Assembly: GCA_022571575.1 (NCBI GenBank)
Contig: JACZXN010000089.1
Location: forward strand, 1 to 6,976
Direction: 5' to 3'
Source of the DNA: Chloroflexota bacterium
GTDB lineage: Bacteria > Chloroflexota > Dehalococcoidia > UBA3495
Length of the DNA: 6,976 bases
The position numbers and the translations under genes were made by a program. This document shows, one piece after another, positions 1-6,070 of the stretch. The notes under the pieces were generated by a model. The model was not told the DNA's origin and ran no database searches. It saw only the letters and a program-made list of their open reading frames with translations. Each line of letters starts with the position of its first letter. Position 1 is the first letter of the stretch.

Positions 1-1
1 C

Positions 2-706
2 GACACCCCTGAGGTGATAAAGTTGGTGGACGACATCTGCGCCGGCGTGGTGCAGGTGATGGTCTTCCAGACCGGCGTGGGCACCAAGGCGCTCTTCGAC
101 AGCGCGGCGTCCCAGGGTAGAGGGCCGGAGATACTCGAAGCTCTCGCCGGTGTCACCGTCATTGCCCGCAGCCCCAAGCCCGCCGCCGTGCTGCGCCGCA
201 ACAAGGTCCGCATCGATCACATGCCCCCGGAGCCCTTCACCTCCGCCGACCTCATCGCCGCCATCAAAGATCTCGACCTGGCCTCTAAAGAGGTGGCGGT
301 GCAGGCCTACGGCGGTCCCAATAACCTGCTGACCCAGACCCTGAAAAAGCGGGGCGCCACGGTCCGCGAGGTTTCCCTTTACACCTGGGGCCTGCCGGAA
401 GACGTCACCCCCGCATTGGGATTGATCGAAGCCTTGGAAAAGGGCGACATCGACGCCATCGCCTTCACCAGCCAACCCCAGATCGGCAATCTCCTGGCCA
501 TAGCCGCCCAGGCGGGTAAAGAGGAATCGCTGCGGAACATCCTGGCCCGAGGGCCGGTGGTCGTGGCCTCGGTGGGTCCGGTCTGCACCAAGCGCATGAT
601 TGAAGCCGGCTTCCGGGTGGATGTTGAGCCGGAGCACCCCCACATGGGCAACCTTATCTTGGCACTGGCGGAACGCCTGGGCCCGGACCGTGTGGCAACC
701 GGTTAA
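2..706 (+). CDS. hemD: Uroporphyrinogen-III synthase, 5'-truncated by the window edge
   Basis: Cyclises hydroxymethylbilane to uroporphyrinogen III, the branch-point precursor of haem, sirohaem and corrinoids, in the cytoplasm. The open frame enters at base 2 and gives 234 residues to the TAA at 704-706. A GTG at 14-16 is in frame, but it falls in the conserved stretch before FQTGVGTKALFD, so it is probably an internal valine; the real start and about 30 residues lie outside the window. Family signatures: the TGVGTKAL loop, ARSPKPAAVLRR, VAVQAYGGPNN with LKKRGATVREVSLYTW at the second-domain hinge, AIAFTSQPQIGNL, VVASVGPVCTKRMIEAGF, and the terminal EPEHPHMGNLI. HemD is poorly conserved overall, but this set is characteristic. 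A hairpin follows 25 bases after the stop. The neighbouring gene converges, so this is the last gene of a + strand unit whose upstream part, perhaps other haem genes, is not visible. Confidence 0.9.
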   Translation, partial: DTPEVIKLVDDICAGVVQVMVFQTGVGTKALFDSAASQGRGPEILEALAGVTVIARSPKPAAVLRRNKVRIDHMPPEPFTSADLIAAIKDLDLASKEVAVQAYGGPNNLLTQTLKKRGATVREVSLYTWGLPEDVTPALGLIEALEKGDIDAIAFTSQPQIGNLLAIAAQAGKEESLRNILARGPVVVASVGPVCTKRMIEAGFRVDVEPEHPHMGNLILALAERLGPDRVATG

Positions 707-731
707 CCCCCTCGGGAACGGCCTAAACGAG

Positions 732-758
732 AAACGGACGGCCGTTGGCCGTCCGTTT
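732..758. terminator. Bidirectional intrinsic terminator between convergent genes
   Basis: A perfect 12-bp inverted repeat (AAACGGACGGCC, loop GTT, then its complement) lies 25 bases after the hemD stop on + and 28 bases after the stop of the small membrane-protein gene on -. Each arm ends in TTT when read outward, and short T-rich stretches follow on both strands. The U tracts are short, so efficiency may be moderate, but symmetry and placement fit a shared terminator well. Confidence 0.8.
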
Positions 759-786
759 CAATCTCACCTTTACACCCGGGGCATAT

Positions 787-1194
787 TCAACTCTTTATCC
801 AGCGTTTGAACCGGTCCCAGGGAGACTCAGGCAGGTCCTCGATCGACTGTCCCCGCCACCTCTTTTCGATTGATACGTTCTTGGGAGTGACGAAGAAGAG
901 AAGGTAACCCACCACCAAAAGGGCCAATCCGACCCAGATCAACAACCAGATCTGAAGCAGGGCGGTGACGATGAGTACCATCAGGCCCGCCATCAAAATC
1001 TTGCCGGGCGTTATGGAGGGCCAACGTTTGACGGGCGTAAAAGAGACCGGAGCCTTGTTGGACGGGGTGGACTGGCGCGCCGCCCTGGGGCGGTCGTCAA
1101 GGGGTTTTTCCATCTCCCCCACCGTCTCTTCGGGGGCGACTTCACCGGCCTTCTTAAGGATCTCTTCGATCTCTTTTTGGTACTTTTCAGGCAT
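787..1194 (-). CDS. Small membrane protein of unknown function (135 aa)
   Basis: I do not recognise a named family. The 135-residue product has three parts. Residues 1-60 are charged and soluble: they open with a Glu/Lys-rich probable helix (EKYQKEIEEILKKAGE) and continue into a Pro/Arg/Ser-rich linker. Residues about 66-101 are strongly hydrophobic, enough for two short, nearly contiguous membrane helices (ILMAGLMVLIVTALL, then IWLLIWVGLALLVVGYLLFF). The 34-residue tail is basic and aromatic (KRWRGQSIED, then SPWDRFKRWIKS). There is no signal peptide. The ATG at 1194 has no clear Shine-Dalgarno sequence. The gene lies downstream of phoU on the same strand but 233 bases away with its own likely promoter, so it is probably not part of the pst operon. 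I recall similar small proteins with an RGQxxE and W-D-R-x-x-R-W tail in Chloroflexota genomes; that is memory, not a search. Coding status rests on the coherent hydropathy pattern and normal codon use. Confidence 0.75.
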   Translation of the reverse strand: MPEKYQKEIEEILKKAGEVAPEETVGEMEKPLDDRPRAARQSTPSNKAPVSFTPVKRWPSITPGKILMAGLMVLIVTALLQIWLLIWVGLALLVVGYLLFFVTPKNVSIEKRWRGQSIEDLPESPWDRFKRWIKS

Positions 1195-1337
1195 AGTCGC
1201 TGGGTGTTGGGGAATCAGGCGTTATTTCCATTCTAAACGACTCCCGACAGAGGGCTTGGCCTTGGGATCCGCCCTACCCGGTTTCCTGCCGCCGCCACAC
1301 CACCCACGCACGCGCGTCCGCTCGATTATCAGCCTCG

Positions 1338-1366
1338 ATTATACTGTATATAACCGCTAGCGTGAA
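1338..1366 (-). promoter_or_regulatory. Candidate sigma70-type promoter for the small membrane-protein gene
   Basis: On the - strand, TTCACG (1366-1361) and a perfect TATAAT (1343-1338) are separated by 17 bases. The start would fall near 1331, leaving a leader of about 135 bases before the ATG at 1194. A 9-base direct repeat, CTCGATTAT on + at 1321-1329 and 1334-1342, overlaps the -10 box. I see no gene, and no strong terminator for phoU, in the rest of the 1195-1427 gap. Confidence 0.45.
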
Positions 1367-1427
1367 GGCGTATAAGTGAGCCTGTCCAGGCATGGATTCC
1401 GGGCCGGTATGGACCCTTATTATCGAC

Positions 1428-2099
1428 CTATTCAACGGCTTTCCGGCCTTCGTAGCGTCCAACCCGGCCGGTGACCAGGAATATCACCCTCTCCGAGATG
1501 TTGGTTGCCCGGTCGGCGATACGCTCCAGGTCATGGGCCACCCACAGGAAATGGGTGGCCGCCACAATGGTGTGGGGATGTTGCCCCATGTCCAGGAAGA
1601 TCTGCCGGCAGACCCCATCGTAGAGGGCGTCTACTTCGTCGTCGGAGTCCCAGACCTCGTTGGCCAGCGCCGTGTCCCGGTCCACCAGTGACTTCATGCT
1701 TCCCCGCAGCATGGCGAGGCTCATCTGGGCCATCTGGGGAAGCTGCTTGGGCGTCTCCACCGGTACATCGTCGCCGATAATCATGCAGATCTTGCCGATA
1801 CCCTCGGCGTAGTCCCCCATCCGCTCCAGTTCAACCGCGATATGCAGAACAGCCAGCAGGGTCCTCAGGTCGATGGCCAGAGGCTGCTGGGTGGCGATCA
1901 GGTCGATGCATTTCTCTTCCAGTTCGAAGCGCTTCACATCTATCAGATCGTCCTCGTCCACCACCTCGTAGGCCATGGCCAAGTCCCGCCGCTCCAGGGC
2001 GTCCATGGACTTGATGATCGCCCTTTCCACCATCTCGCTCAGGCCCACCAACTCGGCCTGAAGCTCCTCCAGACTTCGATCAAAATCGGCCCTAACCAT
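1428..2099 (-). CDS. phoU: Phosphate-transport regulator PhoU
   Basis: Cytoplasmic regulator that binds the PstB/PhoR side of the phosphate system, restrains uptake and represses the Pho response when phosphate is plentiful. The 223-residue product has the usual family length and two all-helical PhoU repeats. Each repeat carries the metal-binding E/D-x-x-x-D signature: ELERMGDYAEGI around residues 90-100 and DLERIADRATNISE around 190-203. The N-terminus (FDRSLEELQAELVGLSEMVERAI) is typical. The ATG at 2099 is preceded by GGAGGGG (2108-2102), which supports the start. It is the last gene of the pst operon, 58 bases after the pstB stop. Its first codons (positions 2080-2097) resemble sequence just past the pstB stop, part of a local duplication described separately. 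The TAG stop at 1430-1428 is followed by no convincing terminator. Confidence 0.96.
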   Translation of the reverse strand: MVRADFDRSLEELQAELVGLSEMVERAIIKSMDALERRDLAMAYEVVDEDDLIDVKRFELEEKCIDLIATQQPLAIDLRTLLAVLHIAVELERMGDYAEGIGKICMIIGDDVPVETPKQLPQMAQMSLAMLRGSMKSLVDRDTALANEVWDSDDEVDALYDGVCRQIFLDMGQHPHTIVAATHFLWVAHDLERIADRATNISERVIFLVTGRVGRYEGRKAVE

Positions 2100-2190
2100 A
2101 ACCCCTCCATTGCCCGCCCGAACCTGCTGCTTACCTAGGCCTCAGTCAAAATCAGCCCTATCCGAACCTGCCGGTGATATAGGCCTCAGT
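2080..2190 (-). repeat. Decayed tandem duplication across the pstB end and phoU start
   Basis: Two blocks recur. Block A, the last codons of pstB (2162-2190, encoding the end of [10 protein letters not shown]), matches 2118-2146 at 24 of 29 positions with an offset of 44 bases; the ten bases at each end are identical. Block B (2146-2163, directly after the pstB stop) matches 2080-2097, the first codons of phoU, at 16 of 18 positions. In transcription order the arrangement is A, B, A', about 20 bases with the phoU Shine-Dalgarno sequence, then B'. This looks like an old local duplication, and the second copy of the pstB tail is now non-coding. Confidence 0.7.
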
Positions 2191-2931
2191 GCGCTCGTCC
2201 TCCGGGTTGGTGAATATCTGCCGGCTCTCGCCGAACTCCACCATGAATCCCGCCCTGGTCTCATCAACCATCAAGAACGCGGTGAAGTGGGAGACCCGGG
2301 CCGCCTGCTGCATGTTGTGGGTCACTATGATGATGGAATAATCCTCCGACAACTCACGCATGAGTTCTTCGATGGCCAATGTGGCGATGGGGTCCAGGGC
2401 CGAACAGGGCTCGTCCATCAAGATCACGCTGGGCTCCACCGCCAGGGCGCGGGCGATGCACAGCCGCTGCTGCTGCCCGCCGGAGAGGGACAGGGCGCTG
2501 GCCTTGAGCCGGTCTTTGACTTCATCCCAGAGGGCGGCGCGGCGCAGAGACCGTTCCACCATCTCCGCCATGTCGCCCTTGAACCCGTTGATCCGCGGAC
2601 CGAACGCCACGTTGTCGTAGATAGACTTGGGAAAGGGATTGGGACGCTGGAACACCATGCCGATGAGATAGCGTATCTCCGTGGGGTCGACGTCGGCGCT
2701 GTAGAGGTCTCGGCCATCGAACAACACCTCCCCCTCCACCCGGGCCGAGGGGATCAGGTCGTTCATCCGGTTGAAGCACCGCAGCAACGTGCTCTTACCG
2801 CAGCCCGACGGTCCAATGATCGCCGTGATGCGGTTGCGGGCCACATCCAGGTCCACGTCGGTGACCACTCTTTTGGTGTCGTAGTAGACGCTCAGGCCGC
2901 GAGTCTGAAGGATGACGTCCGGGTTTTGCAA
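2158..2931 (-). CDS. pstB: Phosphate ABC transporter ATP-binding protein PstB
   Basis: ATPase subunit on the cytoplasmic face, powering phosphate import through PstC/PstA. At 257 residues it is full length and every nucleotide-site motif is intact: Walker [10 protein letters not shown] (40-48), Q-loop VFQRPNPFP with Gln95, signature LSGGQQQR (149-156), Walker B VILMDE (169-174), D-loop SALD, and the switch His205 in [21 protein letters not shown] and the terminal [10 protein letters not shown] are specific to PstB among ABC ATPases. The start is TTG at 2931-2929: no ATG or GTG fits the frame, and GGGAAGGA lies 7 bases upstream. It begins four bases after the pstA stop, so the two are probably translationally coupled. 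The product should pair with PstC/PstA as a homodimer. Confidence 0.98.
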   Translation of the reverse strand: MQNPDVILQTRGLSVYYDTKRVVTDVDLDVARNRITAIIGPSGCGKSTLLRCFNRMNDLIPSARVEGEVLFDGRDLYSADVDPTEIRYLIGMVFQRPNPFPKSIYDNVAFGPRINGFKGDMAEMVERSLRRAALWDEVKDRLKASALSLSGGQQQRLCIARALAVEPSVILMDEPCSALDPIATLAIEELMRELSEDYSIIIVTHNMQQAARVSHFTAFLMVDETRAGFMVEFGESRQIFTNPEDERTEAYITGRFG

Positions 2932-2935
2932 TCTA

Positions 2936-3820
2936 CTATCCTTCCCACTTGTTTTGGAAATGGTTGCGGAGTATCACCGCACCCGCGTTCATGACCAGTA
3001 GTAGGACCAGCAACACGATTATACCGGCCGCCGCAGCTTCCTGGAATCCCTGCTGGGGCCGGGAGGTCCAGTTGAATATCTGTATGGGCAGCACGGTGAA
3101 CCGGCTAAATGGGCTGTCCGGAGTGAAGGGCACAAAGGTCAATGCCCCCATGGCGATGAGCGGCGCCGTCTCGCCGATGGCCCGGCTGACCGCCAGGATC
3201 ACCCCGGTCATGATGCCGGGAAACGCCTGGGGGATCACCATGTGCCAGACGACCTGCCAGCGGGTGGCGCCCAATGCGTAGGAGCCCTCCCGGAGCGATG
3301 GCGGCACGGCGCGTATGGCTTCACCAGCGGCCACTATAACGATCGGCAGCACCAGCAACGCCAGCGTGAATCCTCCGGCCAACACGCTCTTGCCCAGATT
3401 CATGCTGTGCACGAAGATCTGCAACCCAAGTAGGCCATAGACGATGGACGGCACACCGGCTAGATTGGCGATGTTGATCTTGGCGAGGCGGGCGAATCTG
3501 CTGCGGGCAGCGTACTCCTCCAGATATAACGCCGTGGCCACGCCCAAGGTGAACGACACCACTCCGGCAACGATCACCACGTAGATGCTGCCGAACATGG
3601 CGGCCTTTATCCCGGCCCGTTCGGGGTGCCGCGATGCGAAGCTGTTCAGGAAGCTCCAGTCGATGCGGGTCACACCCTGGACCAGAAGGTACACCAACAG
3701 CACCGCCAGCATGCCCAATGCGATTACCACGGCCAGCAGGCACAGGCCGTGGAAAGCCCGGCCCAACCACTTGCGGCGGGCCCTTCTCCTCTGAAAATCA
3801 GTCTGGGAGATCACCGCCAC
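2936..3820 (-). CDS. pstA: Phosphate ABC transporter permease PstA
   Basis: One of the two membrane subunits forming the phosphate channel. The 294-residue protein is of usual length. A basic cytoplasmic N-terminus (QRRRARRKW) leads into a first membrane helix at about 23-47, with five more helices following, the last near the C-terminus ([19 protein letters not shown]). The cytoplasmic EAA loop that docks on PstB is at about 176-195 ([16 protein letters not shown]), followed by the conserved [29 protein letters not shown] is also typical of PstA. Translation starts at GTG 3820-3818, whose first base is the last base of the pstC stop (TAGTG). GGGAGGA (3836-3830) sits 9 bases upstream, so coupling to pstC is likely. 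A second GTG two codons in (3814-3812) is a weaker alternative. The TAG stop is at 2938-2936. Confidence 0.97.
   Translation of the reverse strand: MAVISQTDFQRRRARRKWLGRAFHGLCLLAVVIALGMLAVLLVYLLVQGVTRIDWSFLNSFASRHPERAGIKAAMFGSIYVVIVAGVVSFTLGVATALYLEEYAARSRFARLAKINIANLAGVPSIVYGLLGLQIFVHSMNLGKSVLAGGFTLALLVLPIVIVAAGEAIRAVPPSLREGSYALGATRWQVVWHMVIPQAFPGIMTGVILAVSRAIGETAPLIAMGALTFVPFTPDSPFSRFTVLPIQIFNWTSRPQQGFQEAAAAGIIVLLVLLLVMNAGAVILRNHFQNKWEG
2939..2946 (-). promoter_or_regulatory. Ribosome binding site fixing the TTG start of pstB
   Basis: GGGAAGGA on the - strand overlaps the last codons and stop of pstA and lies 7 bases before TTG (2931-2929). Good spacing and the lack of any other usual start codon nearby make TTG the probable start. 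Confidence 0.75.
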
Positions 3821-4764
3821 TACTCGTACTCCTCCCGGAACCGGCTGACCACGTATTGGCTCAGAACGTTCATGGCCAAGGTGATGGTGAACAGCAGCAG
3901 CGCCACGGCGAAGATGGTTTTGAACTCGATGGACCCGGCCGGCGCGTCTCCCTGGCTGATCTGAACGATAAAGGCGGTCATGGTCTCGATGGGAACAAAT
4001 GGATTCAGGGTGAAATGTGGGTTCTGCCCGGCGGCAATGGTGACGATCATGGTCTCGCCGATGGCCCGGGAGACCGCCAGGATGAAGGCCGACGCGATGC
4101 CCGAGAGGGCGGCCGGGACCACCACCAACGTGGAGACCTCCAGTTTGGTTGAACCCAGGGCGTAGGCCGCCTCCCGCAGGCTCCTGGGCACCGCCCGCAT
4201 GGCGTCTTCACTGAGACTGGAGACCATGGGCAGGATCATCACGCCCATGACGATGGAGGCGCTCAGGGCGTTGAACACCGCGATGTCCCCGGATATCGCC
4301 CGCAGGATGGGAGTCACGAACAACAAGGCGAAATACCCGTAGACCACGGTGGGTATTCCGGCCAGCACCTCCAAGATGGGCTTGACCGGGCGGCGCACCA
4401 GGTCCGGGGCGTACTCGCTCAGATAGATGGCGCTGAGCAGGCCCAGGGGCAAAGCCACCATCATGGCCATCACCGCGGTCAGGGTGGTGCCGGCCACCAA
4501 GGCCAGAACTCCGAACTGCTTCGAGGAGAATAGAGGCGTCCAGCGGGTGCCGGTGATGAAGGCGAAGAACGAGACCTCAGTGAAGAACGTGATCGCCTCA
4601 AAGAGGAGGACGGCCACGATGCCGACGGTGATCAGGATGGACAGGAAGGTGCTGAGAAACAGGAATATGGCGATGGCCCGCTCCGGGAGCGTACGCTTCC
4701 AGCCGCCGCGCGTTCCCTTACCCAGGGGCGGGCTCAACACGTCTCTAGCCAATGCTAAACGCAC
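3820..4764 (-). CDS. pstC: Phosphate ABC transporter permease PstC
   Basis: Second channel subunit, partner of PstA. The 314-residue product has six predicted membrane helices, the first at about 31-56 ([25 protein letters not shown]). Family features are the [14 protein letters not shown] segment after helix 1, [35 protein letters not shown], the EAA loop [15 protein letters not shown] at about 196-210, and [13 protein letters not shown]. The start is uncertain. GTG at 4764 is the earliest possible (an in-frame TGA is at 4770-4768), but the only Shine-Dalgarno match, GAGGAG (4769-4764), overlaps it. TTG at 4752, 11 bases beyond that site, would remove four residues and is equally plausible. 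The stop overlaps the pstA start by one base, and a 100-base gap separates the gene from pstS. Confidence 0.97.
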   Translation of the reverse strand: MRLALARDVLSPPLGKGTRGGWKRTLPERAIAIFLFLSTFLSILITVGIVAVLLFEAITFFTEVSFFAFITGTRWTPLFSSKQFGVLALVAGTTLTAVMAMMVALPLGLLSAIYLSEYAPDLVRRPVKPILEVLAGIPTVVYGYFALLFVTPILRAISGDIAVFNALSASIVMGVMILPMVSSLSEDAMRAVPRSLREAAYALGSTKLEVSTLVVVPAALSGIASAFILAVSRAIGETMIVTIAAGQNPHFTLNPFVPIETMTAFIVQISQGDAPAGSIEFKTIFAVALLLFTITLAMNVLSQYVVSRFREEYE

Positions 4765-4769
4765 TCCTC
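4764..4769 (-). promoter_or_regulatory. Shine-Dalgarno match overlapping the annotated pstC start
   Basis: GAGGAG on the - strand runs into the G of the GTG at 4764, leaving no spacer. It is well placed for TTG at 4752 (11-base spacing), which favours a slightly shorter PstC. Confidence 0.45.
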
Positions 4770-4828
4770 ATGCCCGGCGGCATCAATCACGGATCTAAGA
4801 GGTCGCAGCGTCAGCAACATAGGTTTTG

Positions 4829-4849
4829 GCACTTGATGATACAAGGTGC
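4829..4849 (-). promoter_or_regulatory. Stem-loop in the pstS-pstC gap
   Basis: In the mRNA, GCACCTTG and CAAGTGC can pair as a 7-bp stem with one bulged C and a TATCAT loop, starting 15 bases after the pstS stop. There is no U tract, so it is not a standard terminator. Stem-loops after the binding-protein gene often protect the upstream mRNA and raise its level over the permease genes; that role is inferred here. Confidence 0.35.
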
Positions 4850-4864
4850 TCCAGATGAGTTTGG

Positions 4865-5887
4865 TCATCGATTGGCGGTCAATATCTCTTCCACGGTCCC
4901 CTTTTGCGGGTTCTCTCCCCCGAAAATGGACCCGGTCAGTCCTCTCTCAAACCGGTCCAGCACCAGGTCATGCACCACCTTGGGGAATGGCACGAAGCCC
5001 AGTTCCCGCAGCAGATCGGACCGTTCATAACTCACGAAATACCGGACAAAGTCTTTCACGTCCTGCTCCGCCCACGCCTTTTTGCTGACGTAGATGAACA
5101 GAGGACGGGAGAGAGGGGCGTAAGTGCCGTTGTTGATGGTTTCGTCCGTCGGAAACACACAGCCGTTCCCGTTGTCGATGGCCACCATCTTCAGGATGTC
5201 TTGGTTCTCCACGAAGAACGAGTACCCAAAGTAGCCCAAACTGCTCCGGTCTCCGGCTATTCCCCGCACCAAGACGTTGTCCCGTTCGCTGGAGGTGAAA
5301 TCCCCCCGGGAAGCCTGAGCCTCGCCGTTCACCGTCTCCGTGAAGTAATCGAAGGTCCCCGAATCCACCCCCGGCCCATAGAGGCGCAGCTTTTCGTCGG
5401 GCCACCCTGGGCGCACCTGGCTCCAGCGATTGATCTTTCCTTCCGCTTCCGGCGCCCACATTGTGTGGAGTTCTTCGATGGTCAAGCATTGGACAAAGTC
5501 ATTCTCCGGGTTGACGCCAACGGTCAGCCCGTCGATGGCCACGGGGAGTTCGATGTATTCAACTCCGGCCTCGGCGCATTTCAGCTCCTCGCTGGGCTTG
5601 ATCGGCCGTGAGGCGTCATTGATGTCGATATCTCCGTTGCAGAACTTCTTGAACCCGCCCCCGGTGCCCGATATCCCGATCACCAAGCGGGCCGACCCGC
5701 CGGTGGAGATGCCCCATTCTTCCACCATGGCCTCGGTGATGGGGAAGACGGTGCTGGAGCCGTCGATGTCCGTGGTCCCGGCCCCGCAGGCGCCGATGAA
5801 TACCGCGGATACCACTGCGCAAAAAAAAGCCGCCCCCCAGGCTTTCCTGCCCGGAGAGCGGCTTAAAATCCAGATCCTTGTCTTCAT
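4865..5887 (-). CDS. pstS: Phosphate-binding lipoprotein PstS
   Basis: Extracytoplasmic receptor that binds phosphate and delivers it to PstC/PstA. The 340-residue product begins at ATG 5887-5885 with a lipoprotein signal peptide: basic N-region (K2, R4, R10, R14, K15), hydrophobic core at about 16-31, and lipobox IGAC with Cys34 as the lipidated residue. Only about seven residues separate Cys34 from the binding fold, a short tether. Anion-site motifs are DGSSTVFP (42-49), SGTGGGF (73-79), DINDASRPI (88-96) and GVDSGTFDYF (173-182), which match the PstS/SphX-type binding family. Cys83, Cys104, Cys134 and one in GNGCVFP could form disulfides. No Shine-Dalgarno sequence precedes the ATG, and a TATAAT box lies 9 bases upstream. 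The frame stays open far upstream, antisense to the oxidoreductase, but that extension lacks PstS features. Codons 8-22 encode a terminator-like hairpin, listed separately. The stop is TGA at 4867-4865. Confidence 0.97.
   Translation of the reverse strand: MKTRIWILSRSPGRKAWGAAFFCAVVSAVFIGACGAGTTDIDGSSTVFPITEAMVEEWGISTGGSARLVIGISGTGGGFKKFCNGDIDINDASRPIKPSEELKCAEAGVEYIELPVAIDGLTVGVNPENDFVQCLTIEELHTMWAPEAEGKINRWSQVRPGWPDEKLRLYGPGVDSGTFDYFTETVNGEAQASRGDFTSSERDNVLVRGIAGDRSSLGYFGYSFFVENQDILKMVAIDNGNGCVFPTDETINNGTYAPLSRPLFIYVSKKAWAEQDVKDFVRYFVSYERSDLLRELGFVPFPKVVHDLVLDRFERGLTGSIFGGENPQKGTVEEILTANR
5821..5864 (-). terminator. Intrinsic terminator-like hairpin inside the pstS signal-peptide codons
   Basis: Reading the pst mRNA, the 5' arm AAGCCGCTCTCCGGGC (5864-5849) pairs with the 3' arm GCCTGGGGGGCGGCTT (5842-5827) over all 16 positions: 13 Watson-Crick pairs and 3 G-U pairs, with loop AGGAAA (5848-5843). 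A run of eight T (5828-5821) overlaps and follows the 3' arm, leaving six unpaired U. This is the full form of a Rho-independent terminator, starting 23 bases after the first base of the ATG. There is no - strand gene upstream that it could end, so if active it would act as an attenuator for the pst operon. The structure is seen directly; its function is inferred. Confidence 0.6.
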
Positions 5888-5896
5888 CCAGCGTCG

Positions 5897-5925
5897 ATTA
5901 TATGCCGGGCGAAAGGACCGTGCAA
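5897..5925 (-). promoter_or_regulatory. Candidate pstS promoter giving a leaderless or near-leaderless mRNA
   Basis: TTGCAC (5925-5920) and a perfect TATAAT (5902-5897) are 17 bases apart on the - strand. Only 9 bases separate the -10 box from the pstS ATG at 5887, so transcription would begin within about 0-3 bases of the start codon. The lack of any Shine-Dalgarno sequence there fits. The -35 match is weak (only TTG conserved). Confidence 0.55.
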
Positions 5926-5943
5926 TAGGGCCGCCGGGCGTTT

Positions 5944-5960
5944 TTCCCAGCCATTCCCAG
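5944..5960 (-). repeat. Seven-base direct repeat upstream of pstS (candidate operator)
   Basis: On the - strand, CTGGGAA occurs twice (5960-5954 and 5950-5944) separated by TGG, a period of 10 bases or about one helical turn. Pho boxes bound by PhoB-type regulators are also 7-base direct repeats beginning CTG with a short spacer (11-base period), but this sequence is not a match to the E. coli box. It lies 19 bases upstream of the candidate -35. Confidence 0.35.
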
Positions 5961-5964
5961 GAGT

Positions 5965-5974
5965 TGCTATTATA
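5965..5974. promoter_or_regulatory. Possible overlapping divergent -10 elements
   Basis: The + strand reads TGCTATTAT (5965-5973), an extended -10 that could serve the oxidoreductase gene with a leader of about 90 bases. The - strand reads TATAAT (5974-5969), which could give a longer pstS leader starting near 5962. Neither has a recognisable -35, so both are weak calls. Confidence 0.3.
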
Positions 5975-6038
5975 CTTGTAGCCACCAGGCTGCTGGCGCT
6001 CCAATCGTGGGGGAGACCAGAACCGGGAGAGCGCGGCT

Positions 6039-6062
6039 GGCCGTTTTAAGGGCCGTTTTGAG
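6039..6062 (+). repeat. Tandem 12-base direct repeat before the oxidoreductase gene
   Basis: GGCCGTTTTAAG (6039-6050) is followed immediately by GGCCGTTTTGAG (6051-6062), 11 of 12 identical. The second copy runs into the ribosome binding site of the oxidoreductase. It could be an operator or a chance duplication. Confidence 0.5.
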
Positions 6063-6064
6063 GT
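6060..6064 (+). promoter_or_regulatory. Ribosome binding site fixing the TTG start of the oxidoreductase
   Basis: GAGGT lies 6 bases before TTG at 6071-6073. An in-frame TGA at 6059-6061 rules out any longer reading, so TTG is the probable start. Confidence 0.7.
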
Positions 6065-6070
6065 ATTAGC

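Noticed and set aside
14..706. GTG at position 14 as the hemD start
   Set aside because: The frame is open to the window edge, and the residues before and after it continue the conserved HemD N-terminal region, so the GTG is more likely an internal valine.
1381..1427. Terminator downstream of phoU
   Set aside because: Only short inverted repeats (for example GTCCA with TGGAC, five pairs with a long loop) and no T run are present, too weak to call.
1274..1462. A 62-residue - strand frame after phoU
   Set aside because: It begins inside phoU, covers the likely promoter of the next gene and has no recognisable features.
2110..2994. A 294-residue + strand open frame
   Set aside because: It lies antisense to pstB, whose ATPase motifs are all intact. 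The translation is His/Gly/Gln-rich low-quality sequence with no recognisable domain.
5888..6070. Classical E. coli Pho box (CTGTCAT repeats) or Bacillus-type TTAACA repeats upstream of pstS
   Set aside because: No such sequence is present on either strand. Only the different CTGGGAA repeat is seen.
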